Assembly: GCA_029834535.1 (NCBI GenBank) | Contig: JAQMWT010000055.1 | Location: forward strand, 280,177 to 344,176 | Length of the DNA: 64,000 nucleotides | Origin: Chrysophaeum taylorii | Taxonomy: Eukaryota; Sar; Pelagophyceae; Pelagomonadales; Pelagomonadaceae | Reading direction: 5' to 3' | In this document: piece by piece, positions 41,870 through 50,938 of the stretch | How the letters are laid out: every line of letters begins with the position of its first letter | Numbering within the stretch: position 1 is the stretch's first letter | The notes under the pieces: generated by a model | Seen by the model: only the letters and a program-made list of their open reading frames with translations | What the model was told of the DNA's origin: nothing | Databases searched by the model: none | Translations under genes and position numbers: made by a program

Positions 41870-42073
41870 TTGATGTCGGACGCCCACCCAAGGGCACGGC
41901 GCGCTTGAGCCTGGCGACTTTTCCCTTCCGACTCTTGAGCCTCAGCACGCCAAGCTTCGTTTCAATCTTGTCGCTGTTGTTGTCGTTTTTGCCGCGCGCT
42001 GCTTGCTCTTCTGTGGCTTGTGGTTCTTCCGCTTGCGTATAATAAGAGTGCGGGGAGGGGCCGTCGACGACGT
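41870..42073 (-). other. Possible C-terminal exon without a visible start
   Basis: An open minus frame with no ATG ends ...IETKLGVLRLKSRKGKVARLKRAVPLGG..., which reads like conserved basic protein. Upstream on this strand it meets a TAA near 42074. It could be the last exon of a small gene or a remnant. Weak. Confidence 0.2.
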
Positions 42074-42287
42074 CTTAACCTTACCCCTATTTATTTTTCT
42101 TCATATTTGTTGCTTTCTCTACAAAAAGAAAACCAAAAAAAAAATAAAGAAAACATTTATACGACGACGATATGGTAGACTGTAAAAAAAAAAAAAGAAT
42201 CAAAAGGGGTTAGTATTATTATTAGTCGACTGAGGGTCGCGCCGCGCACCATCGACGGCGCCATCGACGGCGCCATCGACGTCTGTT

Positions 42288-43088
42288 ATGCCTCGAAATT
42301 CGCACTTCCAGTTCAAGCAGTTTCGTGTCGATCAGCATCAGTGCGGCATGAAAGTGACCTCCGACGCGTCGCTGTTCGGTGGGTTCGTCGCGTCTCGGGC
42401 GGGAATGCCTCGGCAAATTCTAGATGTGGGTGCTGGATCTGGGCTGTTAGCGCTCATGTTAGCGCAAGCGTGCCCCCGCGCAATCGTGCACGCTGTCGAG
42501 GCGAGCGGGCCCGCCGCTCGTCAGTGTGCCGCCAACTTTGAGCGGAGTCCCTGGCGCGACCGTCTCGAGGTCTTCGAGACGCGGATCCAGGACTATCGCG
42601 CGCCACACGAGTACGACCTCATTATTTCCAACCCTCCGTTCGCTCGGGGGCAACGACGGGGGCTCGACGCCGCCCGAAACATGGCTCGCCACCAAGAAGA
42701 CGCGCTCCCGCTCGAAGACCTCGTCGTCGCAGCCAGAGCCAAACTCGCGCCCGACGTCGGGCGCTTTTGGGTGCTCTTACCGCCGCAGGGCCACCACCGC
42801 CTCGCCCGAGTCGCGCGCGGCGGCCGCCTCTCGCGAGTGTCGAACGTCGCCGTTCGCGACTCGCCCGCCAAACAGCCCCACCTCTCAATCGCATGCTATC
42901 GGCGTAACGACGACGACGACGACGACGACGACGATGAGGCGCTAGTCGCCTCGTACGATGACGTTCTCACGCATTGGTGCGATACTAATAAAGGACGGCC
43001 ACGAGACTATCATAGTTCGTTCATCACCCACATGCACCCCTACTACCTGATTTTCTCGTCCCCTCCGACTCCCACCACCGTCATGTAG
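42288..43088 (+). CDS. TrmN6/YfiC-like tRNA adenine-N6 methyltransferase
   Basis: 266 residues. Begins HFQFKQFRVDQHQCGMKVTSDASLFGGF, the FKQF...MKV.tDg.LlG signature of bacterial TrmN6 (tRNA1Val A37 methyltransferase). Then comes the SAM-binding LDVGAGSGLLALMLAQ and the catalytic N6-adenine motif NPPF (ISNPPFARGQ), followed by HQEDALPLEDLVVAA. The C-terminus carries a poly-Asp run and a tail beyond the bacterial length. In a eukaryotic nuclear genome this is probably a bacterial-type gene, possibly for organellar tRNA, but no clear transit peptide is present. Methyltransferase class is confident; the target base is inferred from the family. Confidence 0.82.
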   Translation: MPRNSHFQFKQFRVDQHQCGMKVTSDASLFGGFVASRAGMPRQILDVGAGSGLLALMLAQACPRAIVHAVEASGPAARQCAANFERSPWRDRLEVFETRIQDYRAPHEYDLIISNPPFARGQRRGLDAARNMARHQEDALPLEDLVVAARAKLAPDVGRFWVLLPPQGHHRLARVARGGRLSRVSNVAVRDSPAKQPHLSIACYRRNDDDDDDDDDEALVASYDDVLTHWCDTNKGRPRDYHSSFITHMHPYYLIFSSPPTPTTVM

Positions 43089-43129
43089 ATGTTTTTCTTT
43101 CTAAGGATCTGGATAGAAATGTGGGTCCT

Positions 43130-43245
43130 GCGAGGAACAGCCGCGTGCTTTCATGAGCGTGAGTGTCGGCGCTAGTGCCTTCCACGTGTAGAAGAGGGGA
43201 GGGAGCACGGTAGCGCGTCATGGGTACCCAAACGCGCGCGCGGCC
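43130..43245 (-). promoter_or_regulatory. Candidate SECIS element (type II) in the 3' flank of the thioredoxin-fold gene
   Basis: About 215-280 bases past the stop on the minus strand. An ATGA (43221-43218) is followed by GCGCTA...GTGC. The partner strand GCAC-TAGCGC pairs with it and is followed by C-GA (about 43165-43168), so a TGA/GA quartet closes the helix. The loop side has a C-rich bulge (TCCCTCCCCT) where SECIS elements carry AA or CC, then a mini-stem CTTC...GAAG, as in type II SECIS. The lower helix is imperfect. Found by eye, not by software. Confidence 0.6.
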
Positions 43246-43437
43246 AATTCGACGGTTCGAGGTGTCCGTCCGTCGCGTGAGCGGGGATCGCGGCGCGGAC
43301 CACCTGCAGCTGTCGAAGCAGGCGAGGCTCCAGAGAATTCGGCTCCGACGAACCTCTCCGCGCGCGCTGACACGAGGATGCCCACCAGGACAGGATAGTG
43401 TGGTCGTCTGACACGACGAAAACAAATGATGAGATCT

Positions 43438-44173
43438 CTAGAGTTCTTCGGCGACAGTCTTAAGCTGCTTGAGGACGGCGATGCGCTGCTTGATCCACTG
43501 CTTCACGTCGGGCTTGAGCTTGGGATTGTCGGCGAGCATTTTCTCGAGGCGCACTTTCTGAGCGTCGACCTCGGGACCCGGCTTGAGCGACCACTTGGAC
43601 GCGTAGTCTTTTTGCTTGTCCGAGCAACCGGCGCCGGTCGCGACGCTGCAGAGGGACGTACCGGCGGCTTCTTCGATATACGCGCGCATGTACTCGTCCT
43701 GCTTGAGCTCGTCGCACATTGCCTGTTTGGTCTTCTTGTTGTAGGGCGCCCCGCCGACGCCCGTCTCCTTGTTGAAGTAACGAATCGTAGGCCACCCGCC
43801 AGCCCCTGGCGAGAACGACGTGCCGTCGGCAGCCTCTCGAATCTTCTCCTCGCTCAAATTTACGTCGGCGAACCTGACGTCGGGGTTTTGCGAAAACGCC
43901 TGGACGGCCGAATTCCATCCTGCGGGACACACGGGTGACGACGACACGTGCTTGGCAAATCGACTCGCCAGGTGCTTGCTTCCGTCATCACCCTCATCCT
44001 TCCGACGCAATCCAACGCACCATCAGCGTCTTGCCCTCGTCGATAGTCGATTGGATCACGTCCTTGTAGTTGGACGTGGTCAGCTTGGTCGACACGTCGA
44101 AGTGGCCAGCCGGGTAGATCCCGGCGGCCGCCGTCGACCCAAGAAGGGCGAGAGCGGCGACGACCTTTCGCAT
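43438..44173 (-). CDS. Secreted thioredoxin-fold selenoprotein with UGUU active site (three UGA codons), two exons
   Basis: Exon 1 43969-44173, intron 43920-43968 (49 bp, GC donor GCGAGT, acceptor CCCGCAG, phase 1), exon 2 43438-43919: 228 residues if UGA is read as selenocysteine. A signal peptide (MRKVVAALALLGSTAAAG) leads into TSNYKDVIQSTIDEGKTLMVRWIASEG, then UGA-Gly-UGA-UGA (codons at 43994-43996, 43988-43990 and 43985-43987), then RKQAPGWNSAVQAF. Aligned with PDI (APWCGHCKKLAPAW), UGUU falls exactly on CGHC. Exon 2 keeps the fold: DVRFADVNLSEE and the cis-proline strand GGWPTIRYFN, then a helical tail. It presumably reduces or isomerises disulfides in the secretory pathway. Without Sec decoding the frame ends at residue 59, and no GT-AG intron restores the motif. 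Confidence 0.7.
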
Positions 44174-44711
44174 CGAGGCCGATAGAACCGTGGCGGCTCT
44201 CTAGCCCTTAGGTGGTGTTCTGGCAGGGTGCATCTCGAGCCAAAATTCTGGCGGCAACTGCTGCCCGAGGAGTCGGGGCCATCTATCTGTTGGGGTGGGG
44301 GTTTAAGAGTTAACTACTCAAAGGGTAAGGGGAGAGCGGACGTGGAAGGGGTCTATCAGAGATTCGTGGGAAAGGGAAAGCGGAGTGAGTGAGTGAGGGC
44401 TAGCAACTTACGGCACAATGGCACGAATGTTTGCGAGCGTGCCAGAGAACGAACAGGCGTGTCCAGGCGTACGGCGAGGGAGGCGGCGAGAAGGAACTTG
44501 ATGCCGAAGCGGTTTTGGTATTGCTATCTTGATCTCGTCCCCGGCGGGGTACGGTCCGGGCCGTGCCGTATTTTTGTCGTCGTGGATACGTACAAGAGAT
44601 ATGTCATCGGGCGAGCCGAACCCACCGGTGATGTACCATAAGCTCGAGGAAGCGCCCGAGCCAGGACCGATTGAGGAGGTCGAGGAGTAGACTGATACGC
44701 CCCGGAATAGA
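44174..44711. other. Intergenic stretch, no gene recognised
   Basis: About 540 bp upstream of the selenoprotein gene. A plus ORF at 44393-44641 has no recognisable content. Confidence 0.45.
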
Positions 44712-45002
44712 ATGATCCCGGAAGAAGAGGAGCAACCTCAATCTTATCGTGGACTTAATGCCACTCCACGTCGGCAAGCTCGACCAGGAAGATCGCCGTT
44801 TGACCCAAAGTACGGCCACCTTCCGGACATGGCGCGCGCGTCGAAAGTCTCGATTGGAACACTTGCCGCTCAGAGCTTCTTCGCGCGCGTCATCTCCGCT
44901 GCCAACATCGTCGCGGCCGATGGTCGTACGCTCCTCTCCGACGAGGAGCTCGACGTGCTCGCCTGCCTCCGCATGAATTGTACATTCATCGCCTTTGCCT
45001 GA
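44712..45002 (+). pseudogene. hAT transposase C-terminal fragment
   Basis: The end of this ORF, FFARVISAANIVAADGRTLLSDEELDVLACLRMN, matches the hAT dimerisation domain pattern (ERvFS.agniv...R..L....ve.l.flr.N), with the usual 'SER' changed. Only about 95 codons survive and no N-terminal parts are seen nearby. Confidence 0.5.
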
Positions 45003-45971
45003 AAGATGTACAGCTAATGCAAACCGCTCGCAAGCACGGCGGAACTCCCCCTCGAAAAGTTCCAGGACTATCTCGAAGAGCCTTGATGTCGCGCGTTAGT
45101 TTTTGTCTAACCGAGGTTGTCTACAGTCGGCTTCGATACTTCCACGTACAGTGCGCGACGTGCCGTCGTGTTACACGTCGCTAGACCTGGCAACATCATA
45201 TCAATACTTCAACCTCCCTCCAGCGCCTCAGCCTGGAGACTATCGATATATACATCTCTCGCCGGCAGGAACTCCGCTGAGCAGGAGGCCGTGTTGCCCG
45301 TATGCCCTGGATCCGCCTCCCTCGGAAGATGCTCACCTCGTTGTGCGCCGCTAAACGTCCTTGCGGACCCCCACACTTCAAGTACGGCCGGGGTGTCTGT
45401 CTGTCTACAAGGCGCTCGGCAATTTCGACGCACCAACGAAGGCCTGGTGCTCTCTTGCTCAGAACTAACTGTGAGAACTGTCGACGACAAACCATCAACT
45501 CGCCCTTAATTAATCCCTTTCTTAACCCCCCCGTCTGAACGCCTACTTACGACTCTGATCGGTCCTACGCGCCGCGGCGCTGAGATTAGCCTACGCCCCA
45601 TGCATATGCAAGCATTGGGCTAGCCTCAGCCGGCTTTTTTTTTTTCTTCTTCTTCTTCGCATATGGTGTGCCGTTTTGCGGTGCCGGCCGTGGTTTGTGA
45701 CGTGGCGTTTTTTTTTTGGGTGCACACCACCGCACGCGATCTCCCCAAAAATGTGACATCTCCCGGGGTGAAGGATGAGTCGTGGCTAGGAATGTGGAGA
45801 AACATTCCCCAAAAAGCGTCTGTTGAGCCGACGTGGCAATTTTGCCCCAAAGGTAGATAGAATTAATTCTACACGTCACGGCGGCGGCTGGTGTATTTGG
45901 ATACTGGACTTTCCAGATACACAAACACGAGACTCTCTGAAGCGGCGATGTCGGCCCCTTGAGCGAGAGTG
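45003..45971. other. Gene-poor stretch, no gene recognised
   Basis: About 970 bp with short unconnected ORFs, a poly-T/CTT tract near 45635-45659 and a T9 run near 45710. Nothing coding was supported. Confidence 0.45.
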
Positions 45972-48778
45972 ATGCTCGATGTCAAGACACCCGCGGTTTT
46001 TTTCTGGGAGTCGGATAATGAGGAGCCCTCCCTCGAACACACGTGCGCCCTAGCCAGTTTTTTGCGGTCGTGCGGTGTGCTCAACGGCGGCAACGAGGAG
46101 TGAGTCCCCTGGATCACATCACCCGCATATCACCACCACACGCGCAGTGTCCCGGCGTCGTACGCGGTCGAGGCAGTGGGAGGCGGCGACTACGCGCAGC
46201 ACATACTGACTCGCAGTAGCGCGGCTGTGGAGCTCGTCTTCTTCGCGCTCGACAACGCTTCTGGCACGATCGCGTACGTGTGCCGCGGGCGCGAGGAGGA
46301 CGTCGAGGACGAATTCTTCGAGGCCGCGGCCCGCCTCGTCTCGACGAAAGCCGGCTACCAGCTCGTCGCGGTCATCGATCCGGGAGACCACGTACGTCGC
46401 ATCCCCGAATACGGTATGCGTGACGACGTCGCGCGCAGTTGCCCGAACGCGTCCGCTCGATCTGCGCTGTGGTGTGCGAGTGGCAGGAGCTCTCGGGTCT
46501 CCGCTACGACCGATCGAGCCCAGACCTCTCAACGTGCGTTTGGTCAGTCCTCTTCTGTTTCTCACGCCGAGGTCTCAGGGTCCTCCACCAACTCCAATGC
46601 CTGCGGCCGTGGTGCACGCCGACGGATCTCGAGCCGATCTGGCTCGCGTCCAAGCCGGCCGTGCTCGTGTCCGACCTTTGCGCGCACGCCGAGCGCTTCG
46701 GATACAGCTTCGACCTCGCCGCCGCCGAAGCCGCCGGCACAATATTCAGAGGCGGGACGCCGCCCTACGAGGAGTGGGTGATGCTCGCGTCGACGGCTTT
46801 CGAGGCGCCGAGAGTAGTCGCGCGGAACTTCGCGGCCGTCCCGCAGCTCGTGCCGCCCCGCCGGGCATTTGGTAGCCGGTCGGCGAGCAGCCCGCTCCTT
46901 TCGGCCCAGGCCTCGCCGCTCCTGATGCCGGCGGCGGTGGTCGGCGAGAGCCTCGAGTCGCGGCAGTTCCGCCAGCTCGCGGCCGACCTCAGAGATTGGC
47001 TCGTCGCCAAGCCGCCGCCGCGCGAGATCGTGCTCTCGCGATCCGGCCTCGTGCCCTTTCTGACCTCCGAGCCCATCACGCGGACCTACGCTTGCAACCC
47101 GCCGACGGCCGCGCACGTGCGGCACGCCGTCGAGGCCTTCGGCGCGGCCAACCACCTCAAGTGCTCGTCGTCGCCGTCTCGCAACAACGGCGCGACGATC
47201 GTCCGCCTCGCGCTCCCGCACAATCACCGCCTCCGTCGCCTCGGCGTCGCCGCACCTGCTGCCGCCGTCTACGTTGCCGCCGCCGCCGACTCCCCGGTCG
47301 AAGTCGTTGCCGAACCCGTCTTGCTCCCGCCCCCGCTTCGCCACCTCTCCTCCTCGGTCGCCTCGGAGGACGACGCCAGCGACGTCTTCGCGCGCGACAA
47401 GCGCCTCGTCGAGGACCTGTACACGTGGCTGTGTCACCGCGGCCGCGCCGAGGTCTCGTGCGCCGACCTGATGCCCTTCTACTCGGCCTACCCGGCCTAC
47501 CGCAAGGGCGGCGGCCAGGGCTCGGGCATCAAGCACGCTATCACGCGCTTCGGCCAGAACCGCCTCTTGTGGCTCGAGCGCAAGTCGGGCGGCGACGCGC
47601 GCATCGTGCGCCTCGACGTCCCGCGCGCCGTCCGCGAAAACAACAACAACGACGACGACGACGACGATGCGCGCCTTAGCAACAGCAGCGGCAGCAACAA
47701 CATCGACGAGATCGAAACGGTTGTCTCCTCCAACAACTTCCTCGACGATCTCGCGACCTCCGAGCCGCCGTCGTTCAGCGCGATGACCCGCCGGCCCTCG
47801 GGCGGCGCGCTCTCGCAACTCCAGCATCACCCGAACAGCAACCACATCCACCACCAAGTCATCCACCACCATCAGCCGCCGCCGGTGGTCCGCGTCCCGT
47901 TGTCGCGGCGGCTTCAAAACGCCCAGAAGCGCGTGCACGTCGTCGTCCACGACCACGAGGTCGTCTCGGGCAAGCCTTTACCGTTGAAAAACCTCGCGAG
48001 CGCCTTCAAAGCGATGCACGGGACCGAGATCGATCCGCCCGAGTCTCTCGGGTTTCGCTCCCTCGCCGAGTTCCTCGGCGCGGCGCCTCGTCTCTGCTGC
48101 TGCGCCGTCGACGACGAACAGGCCGTTCGCTGCGAACCGCCCCCGCCGGAGATGGCCTTCGTCAGCGACCTCCGGGCGCATATCTCGGCCTTCGCCGCCG
48201 ATCGGCCGGAGGGCGTCACCTTCGCGCAGCTCAAGGAGCGCGTCAAGCTTTTCGGCCAGGAGCGCCACACGTCGGTCCGGTTCCTGCGCGGAGGCATCCT
48301 CGGGGTCATCAATTGCGTCCTGGTCCCCAGCATCGTCATCCAGCTCGAACCGAACGGCCTCTTCTATCCCGCCAACGGCGCCAACGCGATCGACCACCAC
48401 TTCCCCCCGCTCCCCTCGGTCGCCGTGCCGACGACGACGGCGCTCGACGAACCCTCGGCCCCGTCGGCCGCGCCGATAGACGCGGACCGGCTCTCCTCGA
48501 TGATATCCATCGCGCCGGCCGGACCGGCGACGACGGCCGAGGGTCAGCCGATCTACGGCTCGCTCGTCGCGACCAACGCGGCGCCGACGCTCGTTATCGA
48601 CTCGATGCCCAATGCCCACAACATCTTTGGCGGCCTCGACGCCAACCTCCTCTCGGGGGTTCTCGCGTCGGCCCTCGACGCCTCGGACAACGCCTCCGCC
48701 TTCAAGTGGCCTCCGTCCGATCTCGCGCACACGGTCACCCCCGAAAACTCGTTCTACGAGCGCCAGCTCTCGGCCTGA
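45972..48778 (+). CDS. Large LOTUS/OST-HTH-like domain protein, four exons
   Basis: Exons 45972-46099, 46148-46391, 46439-46533 and 46579-48778; introns are 48, 47 and 45 bp (GTGAGT, GTACGT and GTGCGT donors; CAG acceptors) with consistent phases: ~888 residues. Start MLDVKTPAVFFWESDNEEPSLEHTCALASFLRSCGVL, an uncharacterised N-terminal region. Later, repeated winged-helix-like modules: VEDLYTWLCHRGRAEVSCADLMPFYSAYPAYRKG, a module at about 48000-48090 (LPLKNLASAFKAMHGTEI then LGFRSLAEFLGAAPRL), which fits the LOTUS/OST-HTH pattern, and VSDLRAHISAFAADRPEGVTFAQLKERVKLFG. The linker has Asp and His runs. LOTUS domains bind RNA (G4) or helicases, so an RNA-granule or transcript-control role is plausible but unproven. 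Confidence 0.6.
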
Positions 48779-49520
48779 TGACAAGCTGCTGCCGAATGAT
48801 GCACGATTAGAATGTAGGATGCGACCTCTCTCTCGTATATGCTCCTACGACAACGACAACAAGATTGGCGGCGCCTTTGTACTATTTTCGCGTCGACCTC
48901 TTTATATCCGGGGGCCTCTGTTCTCGGTGCGCACCTTTCTCTTTTTGCCCGCCAAGAATTTCGCACCCCCGCGCTACTACGTCCGTCCTTCCTTCCTCCC
49001 GCGGAGGTCAGGTCATCCATCACCACCCGATCTCTTCTTCTTCTTTTTATTCCTCCTTTTTATCGTCGTCGGGTGAAGTATCGTCGTAGCACGCCACTCC
49101 CCGACTCCACGCTCCAACGCACGCCGCCGACGACGCTCTCCTCTTCACGCCAAATCATGATGACATCAAAAAACGTGACCGTCTGAAGCGCTTGGCAACC
49201 ATCCACTCACCCCTCGCTCCCCCCTCTCCGAGCCCGAGAGGAGCATGTGACGATTCACGCATGGTCCGCGCTCCGAGGATGCGCCACCACCCCTTGTTTA
49301 ATACACCTCGCGCGACAACCTATCACGAAATTGAGAGTAGACCTACCGCGCCCTCCGGTTATCATATTACGCCGAATGACAACCTTAATTCAATCAGTAA
49401 GAGACAACGGGAAAGAAACAACAAGGAGCGGACGGAGTAACAAAAACAACATCACGAATAAACAAATAAATAAATATTCAAGCGCCAGATAGATAGATGG
49501 ATGGGTGGATGGATGGATGG
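48779..49520. other. Intergenic stretch with GATG/GATA microsatellite
   Basis: About 740 bp between two 3' ends. A GATA/GATGG-type repeat lies at about 49488-49520, immediately before the stop of the next minus gene. No gene seen. Confidence 0.5.
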
Positions 49521-50822
49521 TCACGAAATCACCGTATTTTTTTCGGCACTGCCGATTTGGGAGCAGGTAGCCTTCATGGCTCGGGCACACGGAATGTAGA
49601 GGAGATCCATAAAATGGCTTTTCCTACACCCGAATTTGATGAGGAGATCCTGGACATCGGTGTCGACGCTGGCGGCAGGAATTGGCTCGTTCTGAATGCG
49701 GGAAGGTAACTCGAGATCCTTCTCGGCGGCCTCCCTGGCGCCGTGGGGGAGCTGTTGCGCCGACGTGACAAGGTCCTCCTTGCTCGAGTACAATTCCAGG
49801 TTGGCTCGGGTTACCCATTTCAACAGTAGCATCGTTTCGCCGGTGTCAGACGGGTCGACGAGAACGAATCGATTTCGCGTGTCGCTGTCGGTGTTGAAAT
49901 ACTCCAATATCGCGACCTGGTGATCCGCCGTCCTGCAGACCTCCTTGGCCATTTTGTATGCGAGCCACGTCTTCTCGTAACCCAATTTGGCGTGATAGTC
50001 GTAGACGGAGACGAGAAAGTCAATCATGGGTCTCGTATTGAGGACGAAGCGGCTCCCCGGAAACTGTTGGTCGAGCCACTCCCAGTTCGCCGAGGCGCCA
50101 TTCATGAAGATGTCGCGCGACTTGAATGCGACCGAGTTGCCATCCTTTCGGTTAGACGCGTCCGCCCATTGCGAACCTGAGCACGCCCCGAAGCACACCC
50201 TGTTTCTGCTGTAGTTTGGCGACAAGGCGGCGAACATGACCTTCAGGGCCTTCTCGTAGGTGTGGCTTGGCCCAACACAAAACACCTTGACACCCTCGGA
50301 GCTCGTTTCGAGCCTTGGTCCTTTGTATGGCGTCGGACGCGGGGTCCTCTCTGGGCGCGGGGTCCGATCTGGTAGTGGCGTAATTGTTTCTGGTTGCGGC
50401 GTCCGCTCTGGTCGCGGCGTCCGCTCTGGTTGTGGTGCCCGCTCCGGTCGCGGCGTCCCCTCTGGTCGTCGCGTCCTTTTTTCTGGTCGCGGCGTCCGCT
50501 CTGGTTGTGGTGCCCGCTCCGGTCGTGGCGTCCTTTTTTCTGGTCGCGGCGTCCGCTCTGGTCGCGGCGTCCGGACTGGCGCGGGCCGTTGTGATGCGGG
50601 GTGTGATCTCTGTGGAGCTCCCCGCGGCTGCCTTTGCTCCTGTTGCCGTGGCCTTTGCTGCTGCTGCTGCTGCTGCTGCTGTTGAGGAGGCATGAATAGA
50701 CTCATGTCAATCGGTTTGCCGTCGTTCTCGACCTTGATCCACCCGCCGAGCCGCCTTGTCTCCTGTTCCTCCTCGATCGCGTCGACCACCAAGGCGAAGG
50801 CGACGACAAGGCAACGCCGCAT
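49521..50822 (-). CDS. Secreted sulfotransferase-like protein with poly-Q and RTPRPE repeats
   Basis: I use the ATG at 50822 (MRRCLVVAFALVVDA, a signal peptide), ~433 residues; the frame is open to 50954. After the signal come a Gln run and about 100 residues of hexapeptide repeats (RTPRPE, RAPQPE variants). The C-terminal domain reads VKVFCVGPSHTYEKALKVMFAAL, then SRFVLNTRPMIDFLVSVYDYHAK. That recalls the sulfotransferase PAPS-binding P-loop-like strand and the 3'-phosphate site (R......S). The first motif is degenerate (no GxxKxGTT), so activity is doubtful. Head to head with the GH10 gene, 116 bp between chosen starts. Confidence 0.5.
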   Translation of the reverse strand: MRRCLVVAFALVVDAIEEEQETRRLGGWIKVENDGKPIDMSLFMPPQQQQQQQQQQRPRQQEQRQPRGAPQRSHPASQRPAPVRTPRPERTPRPEKRTPRPERAPQPERTPRPEKRTRRPEGTPRPERAPQPERTPRPERTPQPETITPLPDRTPRPERTPRPTPYKGPRLETSSEGVKVFCVGPSHTYEKALKVMFAALSPNYSRNRVCFGACSGSQWADASNRKDGNSVAFKSRDIFMNGASANWEWLDQQFPGSRFVLNTRPMIDFLVSVYDYHAKLGYEKTWLAYKMAKEVCRTADHQVAILEYFNTDSDTRNRFVLVDPSDTGETMLLLKWVTRANLELYSSKEDLVTSAQQLPHGAREAAEKDLELPSRIQNEPIPAASVDTDVQDLLIKFGCRKSHFMDLLYIPCARAMKATCSQIGSAEKNTVIS

Positions 50823-50872
50823 TGTGCCGTTGGATGTATGTAGCCTTCGCATCACCTCGTTGTGTAGTTTTT

Positions 50873-50908
50873 GTGGCAATGAGGGGTTACGTGGCAATGA
50901 GGGGTTAC
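50873..50908. repeat. Perfect tandem duplication, 18-bp unit
   Basis: GTGGCAATGAGGGGTTAC occurs twice back to back in the bidirectional promoter between the sulfotransferase-like and GH10 genes. It could be a regulatory duplication. Confidence 0.9.
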
Positions 50909-50938
50909 GAAATTCACCTACGTTGTTGTCATGCGAGG

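Noticed and set aside
41948-42010. Possible tRNA-like or ncRNA structure in the AT-rich gap
   Set aside because: No cloverleaf or promoter boxes could be drawn.
43920-44016. GT-AG intron starting at GTTGGA (44016) that would remove the three TGAs
   Set aside because: It keeps the frame but deletes the whole active-site loop of a thioredoxin fold and uses a poor donor; the GC-AG intron restores the motif exactly.
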